The notes: generated by a model from the letters alone, not told the origin. Numbered from the stretch's first letter, positions 1 to 40,700 are shown. The stretch is 64,000 nucleotides of DNA from Paratinospora sagittata (GCA_035771175.1 CM069608.1:15547519-15611518); one strand, 5' to 3'. A program made the numbers and translations.

Positions 1-551
1 TTATAATAGAAGATAACACAATTAACATAATTAATAATAGGTAATAGGTACGACAAAGGATTAGACCAATGAACTAAAAGAAAATGCTGAAAATACATGG
101 ATTAAGTAATTCAAGAAATACCTTAAGAGGAAAATATGCATATGGGAGGAGATTTTAACAAAGAGGCACACGAAAAGAGGGTTGGATACTTGGATATAAA
201 ATGATGCATCATCCATGAAGGACATGATTCGTACATAGAATGGAGCAAGAGTGAGTATACTTGATTTTGTAGTAGCATAAACCTTAGAAAAGAAGATAAA
301 CATTTTAGAAAAAGAGATGAACACTGAATAACAGCAAAAATTGGATCTGATAAAACCCAAATAAACTTTTTCTTGACTAAAAAAAATGATAGTATGTAAA
401 GATTGCAAGTTTTATTCTAGGATAAATCTTAGCTTCACAACATAAAATAACGATAGAAGATAAGTGTATAAAACCGAAACATCAACTTTTCAACCCAAGA
501 ATTAAATGGTAGGATTTCAAAGTAGCTAGAAATATTAAAAGAATTAACCAA
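1..551. other. AT-rich intron sequence with no recognised feature
   Basis: No exon of the demethylase and no repeat family recognised. It should be part of intron 11 if the gene continues to the left. Confidence 0.5.
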
Positions 552-712
552 CGGTGAGTTGGTTCAATGGTTGGGTGCAAGTGCACCTACCCTGAAGGTC
601 TTGGGTTCGAGACACCTCCTACCACTTGTTGGCCAATGGCGTCCATGAATGTTTGTAGTTGTGCTCCAAAGGGATTAGGGTGGACGTAAGTCCCCGATAC
701 CCGCTAACCTTA
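552..712 (+). mobile_element. tRNA-derived SINE
   Basis: Starts GGTGAGTTGGTTCAATGG, a box-A-like tRNA head, with a box-B-like GGTTCGAGA at 604-612, and ends just before an A-rich tract (TTAAAAAAG). No clean target-site duplication found. Confidence 0.65.
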
Positions 713-1139
713 AAAAAGAAAATACATGAAAAAAATGAAACATTTAAAAAAAGGGGGGGATTTTCTTGAGAAAATTCTATTTTCCAATGTTTTGCTGGCA
801 AAAAAGGTGAAAAAAATTTAAAAAAAAATTCAAGGGCCACCATTTTCTCACTATAATTTTCTCAGCTGGGGGGCTATAAGAAAAAAAAAAAAATCTCAAG
901 AGAAAATTTCTTTGCACTAAATTTGAAGAAGTTAGAGGAAAGAAAAACAAAAGATACCAACTATATTAAATGTATTAAAAAAATGATCAAAGAGGCTTCG
1001 AAAAAGAAGAAATCAAGAAGATATGGGGCAACTAAAAAAAATGTTGTCAGAAGAATGAAAAATGCAAAGGTTTTAGGACCATATGTTGTTCTTATTGTAG
1101 TTAAGAAGGGTTTAGAGGGGATGTTCAGTTGAGACCTTC

Positions 1140-2660
1140 ATTTGGGACTTGCAGGCAATGAAATATTTGGGTCTCCCATTGGAGGGGTCTACATATTTCT
1201 GGGAACCAGTGCTTACAAAAATCTCCAACAAAATAGAGGGGTGGAAAATGGCATTTCTTTCCAAAGGGGATCGATTGGCACTTATCCGCTCAGTATTATC
1301 TGCACTTCCATCATATGACCTATCCATTGTGAAGTTGCGAGTCAAATTGGAAAGATGTTTAAGTCCTTTTGAAGAGTGCTTAATGCTAGGAGTGGCCCCA
1401 ACTTGATAAGTTGGAGGATTGTGCAGAAACCAGTGGAGAAAGGGGGTCTCCATATTGGCAACATATCGAAGAGGAATATCACGTTGAGTGCCAAATGGGT
1501 TTGGAGACTATTGATTGAACGTCAATCCTTTTGGACTCAAGTGGTTGTTAGCAAAAACGACTTGATTCAGTTTGATGGAAGTGCAGAAAGATTGAGTAGA
1601 TCAACCAATAGATTTACCTATAGAAGCATGTGGAAGTTTACTTCATCTCTTGCTCTAACATTTGTAACCACCTTAGGCCAGGAGTTGGCAATGGTCAATC
1701 TTTCCGCTTCTGAGAGGACATATGATTAAGATACTCAAATCTTGCTACTTCTTATCCAAACCTATTCTGCCTTTCAACCTTGCATAATGGTCCCATTGCC
1801 TCCTTGTCTTTAGATCTTACAAGTCCTCCAACTACCACAACATGGAATATCTATTTTCCTAGGGTTCTAACGATTAGAGAACATAGTGAAATTGAATTAC
1901 TTACTTCTTTTCTTGAAAATGTTAGGTTTGCCAGAGATCCCGATAAGCTTATTTGGTCCCCTAACCCCTCAAGATTGTTTTCTTGTAAATCATACTTCAA
2001 CGTCCTCAGCGAGTGCCCATCCACCCCAACTTTCCCCCTCGTGACCACTATTTGGAATGTACAGGTTCCTTCCAAAGTGAAGGTGTTTAGATGGCTATTG
2101 GCTCATAAAAAGCTTAATACCCATGATGTGCTACACAGATGGTCCCCATCCATATGCTACTCCCCTCATTGTTGCTCGTTTTGCCTTGAAGATGTTGAAT
2201 CGTCAGAACTTAGAATATACTTTCTTTGCTTGATCTTGTGCTAGAAGAATGTGGCATAATTGGTTTTGTTTTTCAAGGGATAGATTTCACCCACCTCTAA
2301 TTTGTGAGAATGGTCTTTCTATAAATCATATTCCGGCTCTATCTAGGCAGGACAAAGAGCTCAGTTTAATCGCTTCATATGCAACTCTTTGGTCTCTTTG
2401 GCTTAACCGCAATTGAAAAAATTTTAACAATGTTTCCAAGGACTTCTCGACTCTATGGGATGAAACAAAATTATCAGTTGCTACCTGCGTCTTTGCATCT
2501 CCTTGGGTAAATGGTTTCACAATCTCTGATTGGCTTTTAAATTGGTATGGTTGTATAATCAAAGACACTAAATTCGCCTTAGTGGGCTTTTGCTATTTAT
2601 ACTAGTTTTTTCTATTATTCATGTATTTGTGGGGGTCTCCTATGGTAGATCATGTGTTGT
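1140..2660 (+). mobile_element. 5'-truncated L1-type LINE remnant
   Basis: Broken frames encode the C-terminal part of an L1 ORF2: KYLGLPLEG, SNKIEGWKMAFLSKGDRLAL (after the RT palm), then the zf-RVT region with LIWSPNPSRLFSCKSYF and VKVFRWLLAHKKLNT. Frames shift near 1376 and 1730 and stops occur after 2244. The endonuclease and RT palm are missing, so the copy is dead. It lies antisense to the demethylase in its large intron. Confidence 0.8.
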
Positions 2661-2880
2661 TTTTTTTTTTTTTTTTGACAAGAAACATACTTAATATTAG
2701 TAGAACAAAGAAAAAGAAAAAACAAAAGGGACAGGATGTCCCAAAAGAGAACTACAATGTTTCAAGGATGTTGTTCCGACTGAGCAACCAACCCCCAAAA
2801 CTGTACCGCAATGAAAGCTTGTAGGAACAAACCCAATTTGCAAAACAGAACAGACTTTGCTCCCATAACCTGCTATTACT
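2657..2880 (-). mobile_element. probable 3' end of a LINE on the minus strand
   Basis: Begins with a run of about 18 T (a poly-A tail in reverse) followed by TGACAAGAAACATAC and an A-rich tract, a typical antisense LINE tail. No coding part recognised. Confidence 0.4.
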
Positions 2881-3059
2881 AGTAAATCTATCCCTAAAAA
2901 TTATGTTGTTCCTTTCAGTGTGTTGTCAAGTTTTGAAAATGAAATAACTGAATAAGGTGAAGTTGTAAACTACCCCTGGTGGTTTACTATGTCAAGGGTG
3001 TATTGATCACTATGATATTAATATAATAAATATTTTGTTTCTTCTCCAAAAAAACAAAC

Positions 3060-4440
3060 AAAACAAGGGTCTAGAGGAAGTTGGAGTCGTGTAATTAACC
3101 AAATTGTTTAATAGAGTTTTAACAACTAAAAGAATGTCTGGAGATTGGAGGAAACACATCTTAATATATACATATAAAAATAAAGGAGATATTAAAGATT
3201 GTGCAAATTGTAGAGGGATTTAATCAACGAGTCGTATCATGAAATTATAAGAGAGAGCAACAAAGAATTAAGTAAGGGCTAAAACCTTGGTGTCAAACAA
3301 TTAAATCAGGTTTACACCTTGGATATCAACCATGGAAGCTATGTAATTATTATAGAGATTGACAAAGATTTATATCAGAGAAGAAGAAAGATCTTCACAT
3401 GGTGTTTACTGACCTAGAGAAGGCCTATTATCAAGCACCTAGAGATAAATGTGGGTAACTTTAGGGACAAAAGAATTACAAGTAGGTGTACAGTGTTCAC
3501 TACCTTGAAAAAAGAGATGGAACAAGCAATAACCATGATAAAAAGTTAAAAACAACAATTAGAAAAACCCAATGAGTTTCCAGTTATAGTAGGTTTACAC
3601 CATGGATTTGTCTCAAGTCTTTATTTTTTTGCACTAGTTATGGATGAATTGACTAAACATATCCAAGAAGATATTCCATTGTGTATGTTTTTGTTGATGA
3701 TATAGTTCTAATTGATGAAAACTAAATTTGAAGTAAATGCTAAGCTAAAGATTTGGAAAGAGGCTTTAGAATCTAAAGGGTTCAAGATTAGTAGGACTAA
3801 AATTGAATGACATTAAATGTAATTTTAACGGAACTAGAAATAGAAATGAAGAGATTGTGAAGATTGAAGCCAATAGATACCAAGGAATGAAAAAACTTTA
3901 GGTGCTTGGGATCAATTATTTAGAAAGAGGGGAGAAATACGCGAGAATGTGAACCATAGAGTTAAAGCGACATGGGATAAGCAGAAGAGTTCTTCTAGAG
4001 TATTATAAATCTATATGATTGATGCATCCCATTAAAGTTGAAAGGAAAATTTAGTAAGACCGCCATTAAGCCAATGAAGCTCTATGGAACATAATATTAG
4101 GCAGTAAAGAAACAACACCTTAACAAATTAAGTGTAACATAGATGTGGAAGTTAATATGGATAAGTGATAAAACATTGAAAAATAAAACTAGAAATGAAC
4201 ATATTCAAAAAAATGGTAGGAGCAGCCCTAATTGGAGATAAACTGAGAGAAAACCGATTAAGATAGTTTAGACACGTAGTCACATACAATAAAAACCTTT
4301 GGATGCATTACTATAACAAGTGACCTATTAACAATCCACAAAGAAGACAGAGGAAGAGGAAGACTAAAAAATAACATGGATGGCATCTATTAGCTCAATC
4401 AATTGACAACTTTCAAAAGTAAACTCATGCTTTTAATTTT
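3060..4440 (+). mobile_element. degenerate RTE-type LINE
   Basis: Traces of a plant RTE reverse transcriptase in broken frames: NKGDIKDCANCRGI, KKDLHMVFTDLEKAYYQAPR, EFPVIVGLHHG and FFALVMDELTKHIQEDIP. Then come the C-terminal parts resembling KLKGKF and LYGT with AVKKQH. Many stops. A second relative lies at 27120-28194. Confidence 0.72.
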
Positions 4441-4945
4441 GTTTATCTTCAGATAAATAACTAAAGTAGTTACATAACAGATTTAAATTTTGGAGTAGTG
4501 TTCGTCACCTTGGATTTATAAAGCATTTATACATTCATCAGCGTACATGCTCGTAGTTCAATCCTTTTATTTTCTTAATGTAAATGGGTAGAAACAAGCA
4601 GGCGAATATCTGTATTAATATCATCTTGTCCTTATATATAAGCCATAGGAGGACTACTTGCCTTGCGAGAATCATTAGAAGGTACAACATTTAGTTGAAG
4701 ATTTAATAAGATAATGTGAAATCTTATTTTTTGTAAACCTTTTTGGAGTGTTTATAATTATGATGCACAAGCCTTAAAATGAAATGGGATATACAAGCAA
4801 TCATGCCTTGGGGTTCAGGATGTATGAACCAAGGACTTTCATGTGTAAAATGATTTCCTTTAAACTATGCTATGGATTACCAAAAATCAGATTCATTGAT
4901 AAACATCTCATAAAGTAAATAGCTGTGACTGCAATGCATACTAAC
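4441..4945. other. intron 11 sequence, nothing recognised
   Basis: AT-rich, no exon-like frame matching the expected next part of the demethylase, no repeat family recognised. Confidence 0.5.
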
Positions 4946-32853
<27,908 letters not shown>

Positions 32854-33300
32854 TATTACAACTAAAAATCATACAAAAAGATTTAACAGATATAAACAAG
32901 AAACATTACCAGAAACCACTTGAGAAGAGTACTGAGTAAAAAACCATAAACCAAGATTCTAGGGTTTCGACGTACCGTAACGTATAGAGAGAAGTTAAAA
33001 AAAAAAAAAAAAAGATTTAGAGAGAGAGAGAGAAGTATGGGCTTTGGGTTGTAAATTAGTCAAGGCTTGTGGAGCGGAAGATGAAAGAGAAAGAAAGAGA
33101 GTTCTTCGCGGCGGTTGATTGGGGATGGAAGAGATGGATTCCCTCGAAAGGCCGTTTTTTTAGGTTTGGAAAGGAAAAGATTTTAAAGTTTCGTGGGTTG
33201 ACTATTCGTGAAATTACAGAAATGACATTGGATTGTGCATGCAATCTAATTGTTCGTTGTCACGTGACCACTGGAGGATCACGGCCGTTTTCTGTCAGCT
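32854..33300 (-). promoter_or_regulatory. 5' leader region of the JMJ17-like gene
   Basis: Read on the minus strand upstream of the ATG, this region has a poly-T run, a CT-repeat tract (33021-33036 seen as GA on plus) and a telo-box-like AAACCCTAG (32959-32967). These are common in plant leaders. A 62-codon upstream ORF (33056-33244, minus) would lie in the leader if transcription starts just below the TATA box. Leader limits and any leader intron are inferred. Confidence 0.5.
33261..33266. promoter_or_regulatory. G-box (CACGTG)
   Basis: Palindromic CACGTG in TGTCACGTGACC, about 65 bp inside the candidate TATA box. This is the core bound by plant bZIP and bHLH factors; activity here is inferred. 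Confidence 0.4.
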
Positions 33301-33330
33301 TATGTCACGGAAACGATCGTCAGCCTACGC

Positions 33331-33340
33331 TATTTATATA
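33331..33340 (-). promoter_or_regulatory. candidate TATA box of the JMJ17-like gene
   Basis: TATATAAATA on the minus strand, about 480 bp upstream of the ATG, with non-repetitive GC-richer sequence downstream. It would place the start near 33300. Confidence 0.5.
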
Positions 33341-33560
33341 TGATGTCTAGGATATAATTAGTTACTTAATTTAGGAAATTTTTTTTTTTAGTTTGTCCAA
33401 AAACTATAGGGAATTTTTGGTGTTTAGAGTTTTTTATTGTTTGGCATTTAAATCACATCAGGAAAAGAAAAATAAAATAAAATAAAATTTGATGTCAAAT
33501 AATATAGTGTTATAAATATATTAAATATCCATCCAAATTTTATAACCTTCATTTTAAATT

Positions 33561-33748
33561 TTGTAACACCTATATTTTACTTTCTTGTTAAAGACCTGGG
33601 TATCTTGAGCTAACTTGGCCAATGCCTCTTTGGTTATAACACCTTAGAAGAAAATAAGTAGATAGGGCTCGAACTCACAATCTATCAATTACTTGCCCCT
33701 ATACTCAACTACTTGACCAACACATCTTTGGTTGTAACACCTATATTT
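33561..33748 (-). mobile_element. SINE (probable double insertion) with 17-bp target-site duplication
   Basis: TTGTAACACCTATATTT occurs at 33561-33577 and 33732-33748. Inside, a second head (GCCTCTTTGGTTATAACACC, ending near 33642) is followed by a diverged third copy of the duplication. Same SINE family as 26137-26311. Confidence 0.72.
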
Positions 33749-34768
33749 CAAATCTCATAACCTCTAAATTTATGAGATTATATTCAATAGTCATTCAATG
33801 TATTTAATTTTTTGTATAAATTATTATTGTAAGCTCTACGCCAAAAAGTATGTACAAATTTTCTTCTTTCTCTCAAGATTCTCTTTTATTCATTAACTTT
33901 AGTTCGGTTTAATGTTAATTTTTATTTTATTTTGCAACACGTTATCAGCACAATCGCTTGGACTTATCAAAAAAAATACCCTATCTTATTCGAAAAGGTA
34001 TACAATGTTGTAATATTTTTTTTATTCATGTTATCCTTTTTATTTTATTTATATCAAGATTTTATGCTATTATTCCTCACTCAAATAATCAAAGGCTATG
34101 TAAATTTTTTTCCCTCTATTATATATATGTTTTGTTCATTATTTTTGTTGTTGAAATATTTACTAATATTTATTTAAAAATTAAAATTAGTAGAAATTTT
34201 TGTACTATTTGTAGTATTTTTTTATTTGTTATAAATTCTAATTTGTAACTTCGAAAAAGTACCTAAATACTCTAGTAATCAAGTTGTAGAGGATGTTTTT
34301 TGTCGATTTATTTATTATTACAATTTTATAATAGTCACATTGAAAGATTTTTTGTAGCATTAGAAAATTTTTTAATTATGATTTTTTTAATTTTCTTACA
34401 TTGCATCCATTGAATTTTTTTATTTTTATTTTTGTAGTTAAAAATAAATGATTTCTTCTAGTTTAAAATATGTATCTTCATCAATTGCTTTGATCAATGA
34501 ATTGATTTATATTAGATCTTAAATACAATTTTAGACTGTTCTTTCTCTTATTGAATAACTTTGTTTTGATTCTTGTTATTATTCTACTACAGCTATACAT
34601 GTTCATATTTATAAATTATATTATATAGATTATAGAGCCTAAGAATATATATGTCTATAATGTTTAGTTATGATTTGAAAAAGCACTTTATTCATGAATA
34701 CACCTGTGTTTGTTAAAATTCTATTTAATTATCTTAGTAATTTTTTTTAAATAAAAAGTGTTTATATA

Positions 34769-35638
34769 TGTTGGATGGTCAGCTTGGATTAGAGCTAACC
34801 TGGATATCGGAAGAGGAGTTGAGCTGGTGTTCCGAGATGTGTTAGCTACGTATGATGAAGGATGAGCCGAGGCGACAAGGGAAAAGTCGCATAAAATGGC
34901 GACCGCCAGTTCAACTCGGTCAAATCGAGTTCTATTCAATTATGAACGCGTCCGAGCCGACCTAGCGGGTTGGTAAATACGATAATCTTGAAAGCCTGAT
35001 CTTAGTGTTAACTCGGCTCAGCCGAGCCGAGCTTTGGCTATTCTGTTCAAGGCTGACAGTTCGGTCTCTATTCGAGTCGATCACCCCAGACGAAACAGAT
35101 AAGATTAAGTAGTCTTTCTTAGTACGCCATATCCCGAGAAATTTGAGGTAGTTGCACTCTCAGATGCGAACTTCGATATAGAGACGGGATAGGACTCCTC
35201 CTCCGAAACAAATCAGGAAAATAAGGATCATCAGAGATGAGATAAGATTCTTGCTCCGAGATGAACTCGGAATGAATGAGCTCATCCTGCTCATCTTAGC
35301 TAACGACGAAACAACACATGGCACCATGCCTACTGGGCAGCTATTCCGGCCAGATGACCTCTTCTATAAATAAAACCTATCACCCTCACCATAAGGTACG
35401 AACAACTTTCTACAAGAGTTATTGCTTTAGTCTAAAACAAGCTTTAACTTAGGCATCAGAGGGTCTTTGGCCAGCACCACACCGGTGTTCGATAGCCACA
35501 TTATTTTATCTCTTCTTGTCAGATTAAGCTGATAAACCCTCGCTGGAACTGGAGAGTTCATAATTCCAGATACGATCATCTCCTACATGTGTTCATCTAC
35601 TTGGTGTTGGTTAGATTCTGCATCAACATTTGGCGTCG
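34769..35638 (+). repeat. 5' LTR of the Tat element
   Basis: Starts TGTTGGATGGTCAGC, ends GATTCTGCATCAACA. Contains CTATAAATA at 35364-35372 as candidate promoter. Confidence 0.93.
35364..35372 (+). promoter_or_regulatory. candidate TATA box in the 5' LTR
   Basis: CTATAAATA, conserved at the same place in the 3' LTR (46508-46516 region). Confidence 0.55.
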
Positions 35639-35639
35639 T

Positions 35640-35663
35640 CAGTGGGGATCGACTTATCAAGCC
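35640..35663 (+). other. primer-binding site region of the Tat element
   Basis: TTGGCGTCGTCAGTGGGGAT lies one or two bases after the LTR, close to the TTGGCGCCGTCTGTGGGGA usual for Tat elements. Confidence 0.7.
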
Positions 35664-35667
35664 AATA

Positions 35668-37158
35668 TGTCACGACGCCCCTGACGTAGGCTGACGTCAT
35701 GACCGACACAGTGTTTCAAGGCAAGAGAGCGGGTCTACCCCTTGTATGGCCGTACAAGGTAGCCACAGCCTCTCATTACCCAATTCACAATCATTTCAAG
35801 GATCGCAACCCTTGTTAGGACAGACCTACTGACAATGAGGACTCGCAAAACCTCATCCGGGTCTAATTCCTAACGAAATGACATCATTACAAACTCCAAT
35901 TGCTAAAATCAGTTTGTATGATCCATAAAACTCAATGCATTATATATAAATATAACATGCATACAATCAAACATTTTATATGTGTACAATGTCATACAAG
36001 AACCAAATCAAGAAAACTATACTCACAGTGGTTACACGGGTTTCTAAGCCAATATATCCGAGCAACGATAACCGTCCATCATAATTGCTTCCTCAAGAGT
36101 ATTTATTCATGCACTTGAGCTCTCCATTTAAACACTGAAATGAAAAATGGGGTTATTTCACCATGAAAATACATATGAAAACATATGTCATATCCACAAA
36201 TCATGTTCTTAACATCGAAACGTCCGGAATTCAGTTCTCTATGATTCTATGATCTCAAACCGGAGTTTCATTGGAGTCTAATTCCATTTTATTCACTTGA
36301 TATGATCATAATACTATTCACGTAACTGTTCACATCGTCACTATTCATTGGAAACATGTAAATTGTACTAAAATTGTCAAACGGTCTCCAAAAATCATGA
36401 ACTTAGCATCGATGGACTCGCAACAGTCCATTCTACCATTTTATAGCCTTAAACTGGAGTTTCATTGGGAATGGTCTCCAATCTACACTCTAACTTCTAA
36501 CAGCCATAAAAGTTTCAAATGAACACATAGTCAATCTAACCACATATTCGGGGTCCCGACAGTCTAGGGAGTGTTTTTCAACCTTCTTAGCGAATTTTCA
36601 TTCACGTTGGGTCAAAATCCAATTTTTGAAAACGCCGTAAACCGGCTCCCACAACAAAAATTACTCCGCTAGAAAGGTTACATCTAGCTTAGATATCAAT
36701 TTTACGACGAAAAATAGCAAAAATAGCTTACCGGCACGTCGAATTTGGCCGCAAATCCGTCATTTCCTTTTTCTTTCTTCTCTTTCTTTCGTTCTTCTGG
36801 ACGTTCCTCTTTCGTCTTTCATTCTGCAACTTCGTTTAATTTATTTATTTACTGTTTCGTGAACAGTACCCGCTTATGAACAGTAAACTTAATTTGTCTT
36901 TTATTTGAGTACTGTTCATTATTTTATTTTATTTTATATCTTTTTATTCGTTCTTCTTTTTCATACACTCAATCTACCTGAGGAATACACGTGTTATCAA
37001 TTGATTTCTATTTAAATCACGTTCCAACTCACTTTTGACATTTTCAAGTTCATTTGTCACATGTACACATGACTTTAAAGGTCCTTATACGTGTATTATA
37101 CATTTTGATATACACATACTTCAACGTATGTATGTAAGTAAAACTACGGGGTGTTACA
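35668..37158 (-). mobile_element. solo LTR inside the Tat leader (1.49 kb)
   Basis: Plus strand TGTCACGACGCCCC ... ACGGGGTGTTACA, flanked by CAATA (35663-35667, 37159-37163). On minus it reads TGTAACACCCCG...GTCGTGACA. Related ends occur at 54432-56601 and 57674-59683. No coding. Confidence 0.88.
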
Positions 37159-37177
37159 CAATATCAACTTTCCAACA

Positions 37178-38718
37178 ATGAGTCAAGAAGAAAATCCCCC
37201 ATATCTGGAAGAACTCCCAACATCACCGGAGCCTCCTAGGGCCTAGCGAGGGAGACCTCCCAAAAAGAAGAAGAGCTCTGCTCAAAAGTCTGCACGAATT
37301 AGCAATATTGAGAGGAAGGTAGAGAAGATTTCTCAACTAGTGCTAGAGCAGAACGAAGTATTACGAGTAACTCTTCCGTCTCCACCGCTACGAATCCCAA
37401 AGGTTCGAAAAGATGAAGGAAGTCGCTGCCAGAGTATCAATTCCCTACCGAAATTCGCTGCCAGAGTATCAACGGATCAAACACAAAGATATCTTTTCAT
37501 AGGAGATCTTCGCCAATCTCTGGAGGCGAAAAAGAAATAGCACGACTCTAGCTCTTTCCAAGTCTAGTCAGTGCGGAAGAAATCAGGCCGACCTCCACCA
37601 AGATCGGTTCCAGCCAGATCGCCCGCAGCCAGGTCAGCCGCACCCAGGTCGGCCTCGGCAAGAATACCTAAGATAGGGTTACTTCCTGCAAGGTCTTGTC
37701 AGTCAGTACGAAGCAAGCTGACCTGGCCTTCCAGAAGTACTCAAATTCGATCTTATACGGAGTATGAAGACTTTCCCTTACCTTTCACCCAAGAGATACT
37801 TTAGGCCCCACTCCCAAAGAATGTCAAAGCAGTAGACGTTAAAACGTACAAGGGGAAGATTGACCCAAGAGAGCTCCTTGAAAACTACAAATCCTAGATG
37901 GAGTTCAAATGATATGACGACGCAACAATGTGCAAAGGCTTCCAAATTACCCTCTGAGGGCCAGCTAGGAAGTAGTATTGGAAGCAGGAACTAGGGTCGA
38001 TCTGCTCGTTTGGTCATCTACCTCACCAGTTTATCGGACACTTTGCCGGTAAGAAAGAAATGGAGAAATCGGTGAACAGCTTGCTGACCATTCGACAAAA
38101 GCAAGGGGAAAGTCTAGAGGATTACCTTGAGCGGTTTGATGACGCTCGGGTTGAGATCGACGACTGTGATGACAAAACAATTATCACAACATTCATGGTC
38201 AGGCTTAAGCCGGAACGATTCCACTACTCCTTGAGGAAGAAAAAAGCTCAAACATACAAGGAAGTTCTAGACCGAGCTCAGAATTACATTAATGCAAATG
38301 AGCAGGCAGAAGCAAAAAGGGAGGAAGAGAATCCCTCCCATTGTTTGAAGAAGGACAATAAGAGAAAAAGAAACGACGAAGCCAAGGAGGACAACCGAGG
38401 TGGGAAAAGGTCCAATTAGGATTGACGAGACTAAAAAAGCAAGGGCGTGCATAACGTTTCTTCGAAATACATGCCTTTGACCACCTTGACAGAGCAGATC
38501 TTCCTAGAGATCCAAGACAAGGAATATCTCAAATGGCCGAAAAAGTTGAGCACTTCTTCTAATCGGCGGGACAAAAGGAAGTACTGTCGATACCACAAGG
38601 ATCACGGCCATAACACTGACCAATGTTTCGACTTGAAAAAGGAGATAGAAACTTTTATTCGTCAAGATCGTCTACAGGAATATGTGAAGTGCTCGGTCGC
38701 TAAAGAAGGGAAGAGCTG
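37178..38718 (+). pseudogene. gag of the Tat element
   Basis: Starts MSQEENPPYLEELPTSP, reaches a stop at RA*RG, and continues in several frames. The core includes MEKSVNSLLTIRQKQGESLE, DYLERFDDARVEI, and the zinc-knuckle-like CRYHKDHGHNTDQCFDLKKE. This is the Tat gag pattern. Confidence 0.82.
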
Positions 38719-38918
38719 ACCAGCCGAGGGATATTAGAACCATTTATGGTGGAGACCTCGAGAAAACGTCGAGCTGAGCACTCAAGGATTATGTCTGAGC
38801 TGCTCGAACAGACGTCGTGCACATGTCAAGTCGACCTGAGAAACAGAGGAGAACAAACTTCGCTGTCACCTTCACGGAGGAAGAAGCTTAAGACATCAGC
38901 CGACCTCATTCTGACGCT

Positions 38919-39302
38919 TTGGTGATAACACTGGACGTGGCGAACTACAAAATCTATCAGATTCTCGTCGACAATGGAAGCTCGGCCGACATTCTCTACT
39001 GGTCAGCATTTGAAAAATTGGGGCTTGTGAAAACATATCTCACCCCAATGGACGACCCTCTTATCGGATTTATTGGGGACGGGATTATGCCAGAAGGGAG
39101 AATTGTTTTTCCTGTCACAACAGGGAAGGAAGAACACCGAGCTAAGGTTATAGTAGAATTTCTTGTAGTGAAGGGACCGTCTATTTACAACGCCATTGTT
39201 GGCAGACCTCTCCTCAACAATCTGAAAGTCATGGTATCGACATACCACCTTGCACTCAAATTCCCAGCTGAGCGCGGAGTGGGTATTGTACGAGGAAGCT
39301 AG
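38919..39302 (+). pseudogene. retropepsin of the Tat element
   Basis: 127-codon open piece with ILVDNGSSADILYW (active-site strand, D-N-G as often seen in Tat) and AIVGRPLLNNLKVMVSTYH. The flanks carry stops. Confidence 0.8.
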
Positions 39303-39332
39303 AAGGAATCAAGAGCGTGCTATGCAGTAGTA

Positions 39333-40700
39333 ATGAAAAGCAAAGGCTCGAGAAAGCCGAGCTCCCGACCTGCCGAGGATGAGCTCATGAAAGTAAACAT
39401 TTCTCCTGGTCAAGACCTCGACCCAAGGGAAGACACCTCCAGTCTCGAAGCGCAAGACGAATGGAGAGATGTGCCGATCACGGAAGACCTGACCAGAACT
39501 GTCAAAGTTGAAACTGGGATGAACTCAGACCTAGCAGACCAGGTCATTTGGGTATTGAGAGAGTACAAGGATATATTCGTGTGGTCTCACGATGATATGC
39601 CTGGCATTTCGAAAGAAGTGATCGTCCATTGTTTCAACATTGATCAAAACCTCACCCTAGTAAGACAAAAGAGAAGAGATCTCAGTGCCGAAAGAGCTAA
39701 AGCTCTCCGAGAGGAAGTCGACAAGCTCATCTGGGCCCAGTTCATCCTAGAAGTTTCATATCCAGAGTAGTTGGCCAACGTCGTGATGGTTAGAAAACCA
39801 AAGGGCAAATGAAGAACCTGTGTTGATTTCACAGACCTAAACAAAGCCTGCCCAAAGGACAACTTTCCACTCTCTAGAATAGATCAGCTCGTGGATGCTA
39901 CTACTGGACATGAGTTGCTCAGCTTCATGGACGCTTATTCTAGCTACAACTAGATAATGATGTACCACAGAGATGAAGAAAAGACCTCGTTCATAACAGA
40001 CCGGGGATTGTACTGCTACAAAGTAATGCCCTTCGGCCTCAAAAATGCTGGTGTGACATATCAGTGGCTGGTGAATAGGGTCTTCGAAGAGAAAATCGAG
40101 CAGAACATGGAAGTATATGTCAACGACATGTTAGTGAAGAGCATCAAATCGGCAGCTCATCCTCACGATCTGAGAGAGGTGTTCGACACGATCAAGCACT
40201 ACAATATGAGGCTGAACCCAACCAAGTGCACATTCGGAGCCACGACAGGAAGATCCTGACAAAATCCGAGCTATCCTAGATATGAAAGCACCCAAAAGCA
40301 TAAAAGAAGTACAATGCTTGACTGGGTGCATAGCTGTACTGAACTGGTTTGTGTCAAAGTCTACAGATAAGTGTCTACCGTTCTTCAAATTAATAAAGAA
40401 GAAAACGGTCGAATGGGATGAAAAGTGTGAGCAAGCTTTTCAAGAGCTCAAAACTTACCTTAGCTCATCACCGATGCTCTCAAAACCAGTTCCTGAAGAA
40501 ACGCTATTCTTTTACCTTTTGATATTTGAGGCAACAGTGAACTCTGCTCTCGTCCGGGAAGAGCAGGGGATACAAAAGCCTATTTACTATGTGAGCAAGT
40601 CATTGCTCAATGCAGAAACGAGATACCCCGAAATAGAAAAGTTGGTCTTGGCCCTCATCAGCTGTGACAGGTTTTGCAAAAATCAGAGACCTCAGGTTGG
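39333..40700 (+). pseudogene. reverse transcriptase and first RNase H of the Tat element
   Basis: Fragments include LANVVMVRKPKGK-RTCVDF, DLNKACPKDNFPLSRID, CYKVMPFGLKNAGVTYQ, then YVNDM (40116-40130) where YVDDM is expected, then LNPTKCTFG. The first RNase H has IYYVSKSLLNAETRYPEIEK. In-frame stops at about 39768, 39810, 39952 and 40257. Confidence 0.85.

Noticed and set aside
61..408. 115-codon minus-strand ORF at the left end
   Set aside because: Phe/Ser/Leu-rich chance translation of AT-rich sequence; does not match the expected next demethylase exon.
552..712. tRNA gene
   Set aside because: Box A and B are present but no cloverleaf closes and an A-rich SINE tail follows; the same holds for the other SINEs.
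33069..33350. 93-codon plus-strand ORF next to the demethylase promoter, as a separate gene
   Set aside because: It overlaps the leader and TATA region of the minus-strand gene, has low-complexity basic sequence and no family resemblance.
36841..36960. Repeated ACTGTTC and TGAACAGTA phrases in the first solo LTR as a riboswitch-like fold
   Set aside because: Short inverted repeats only; no conserved core and no coding context.
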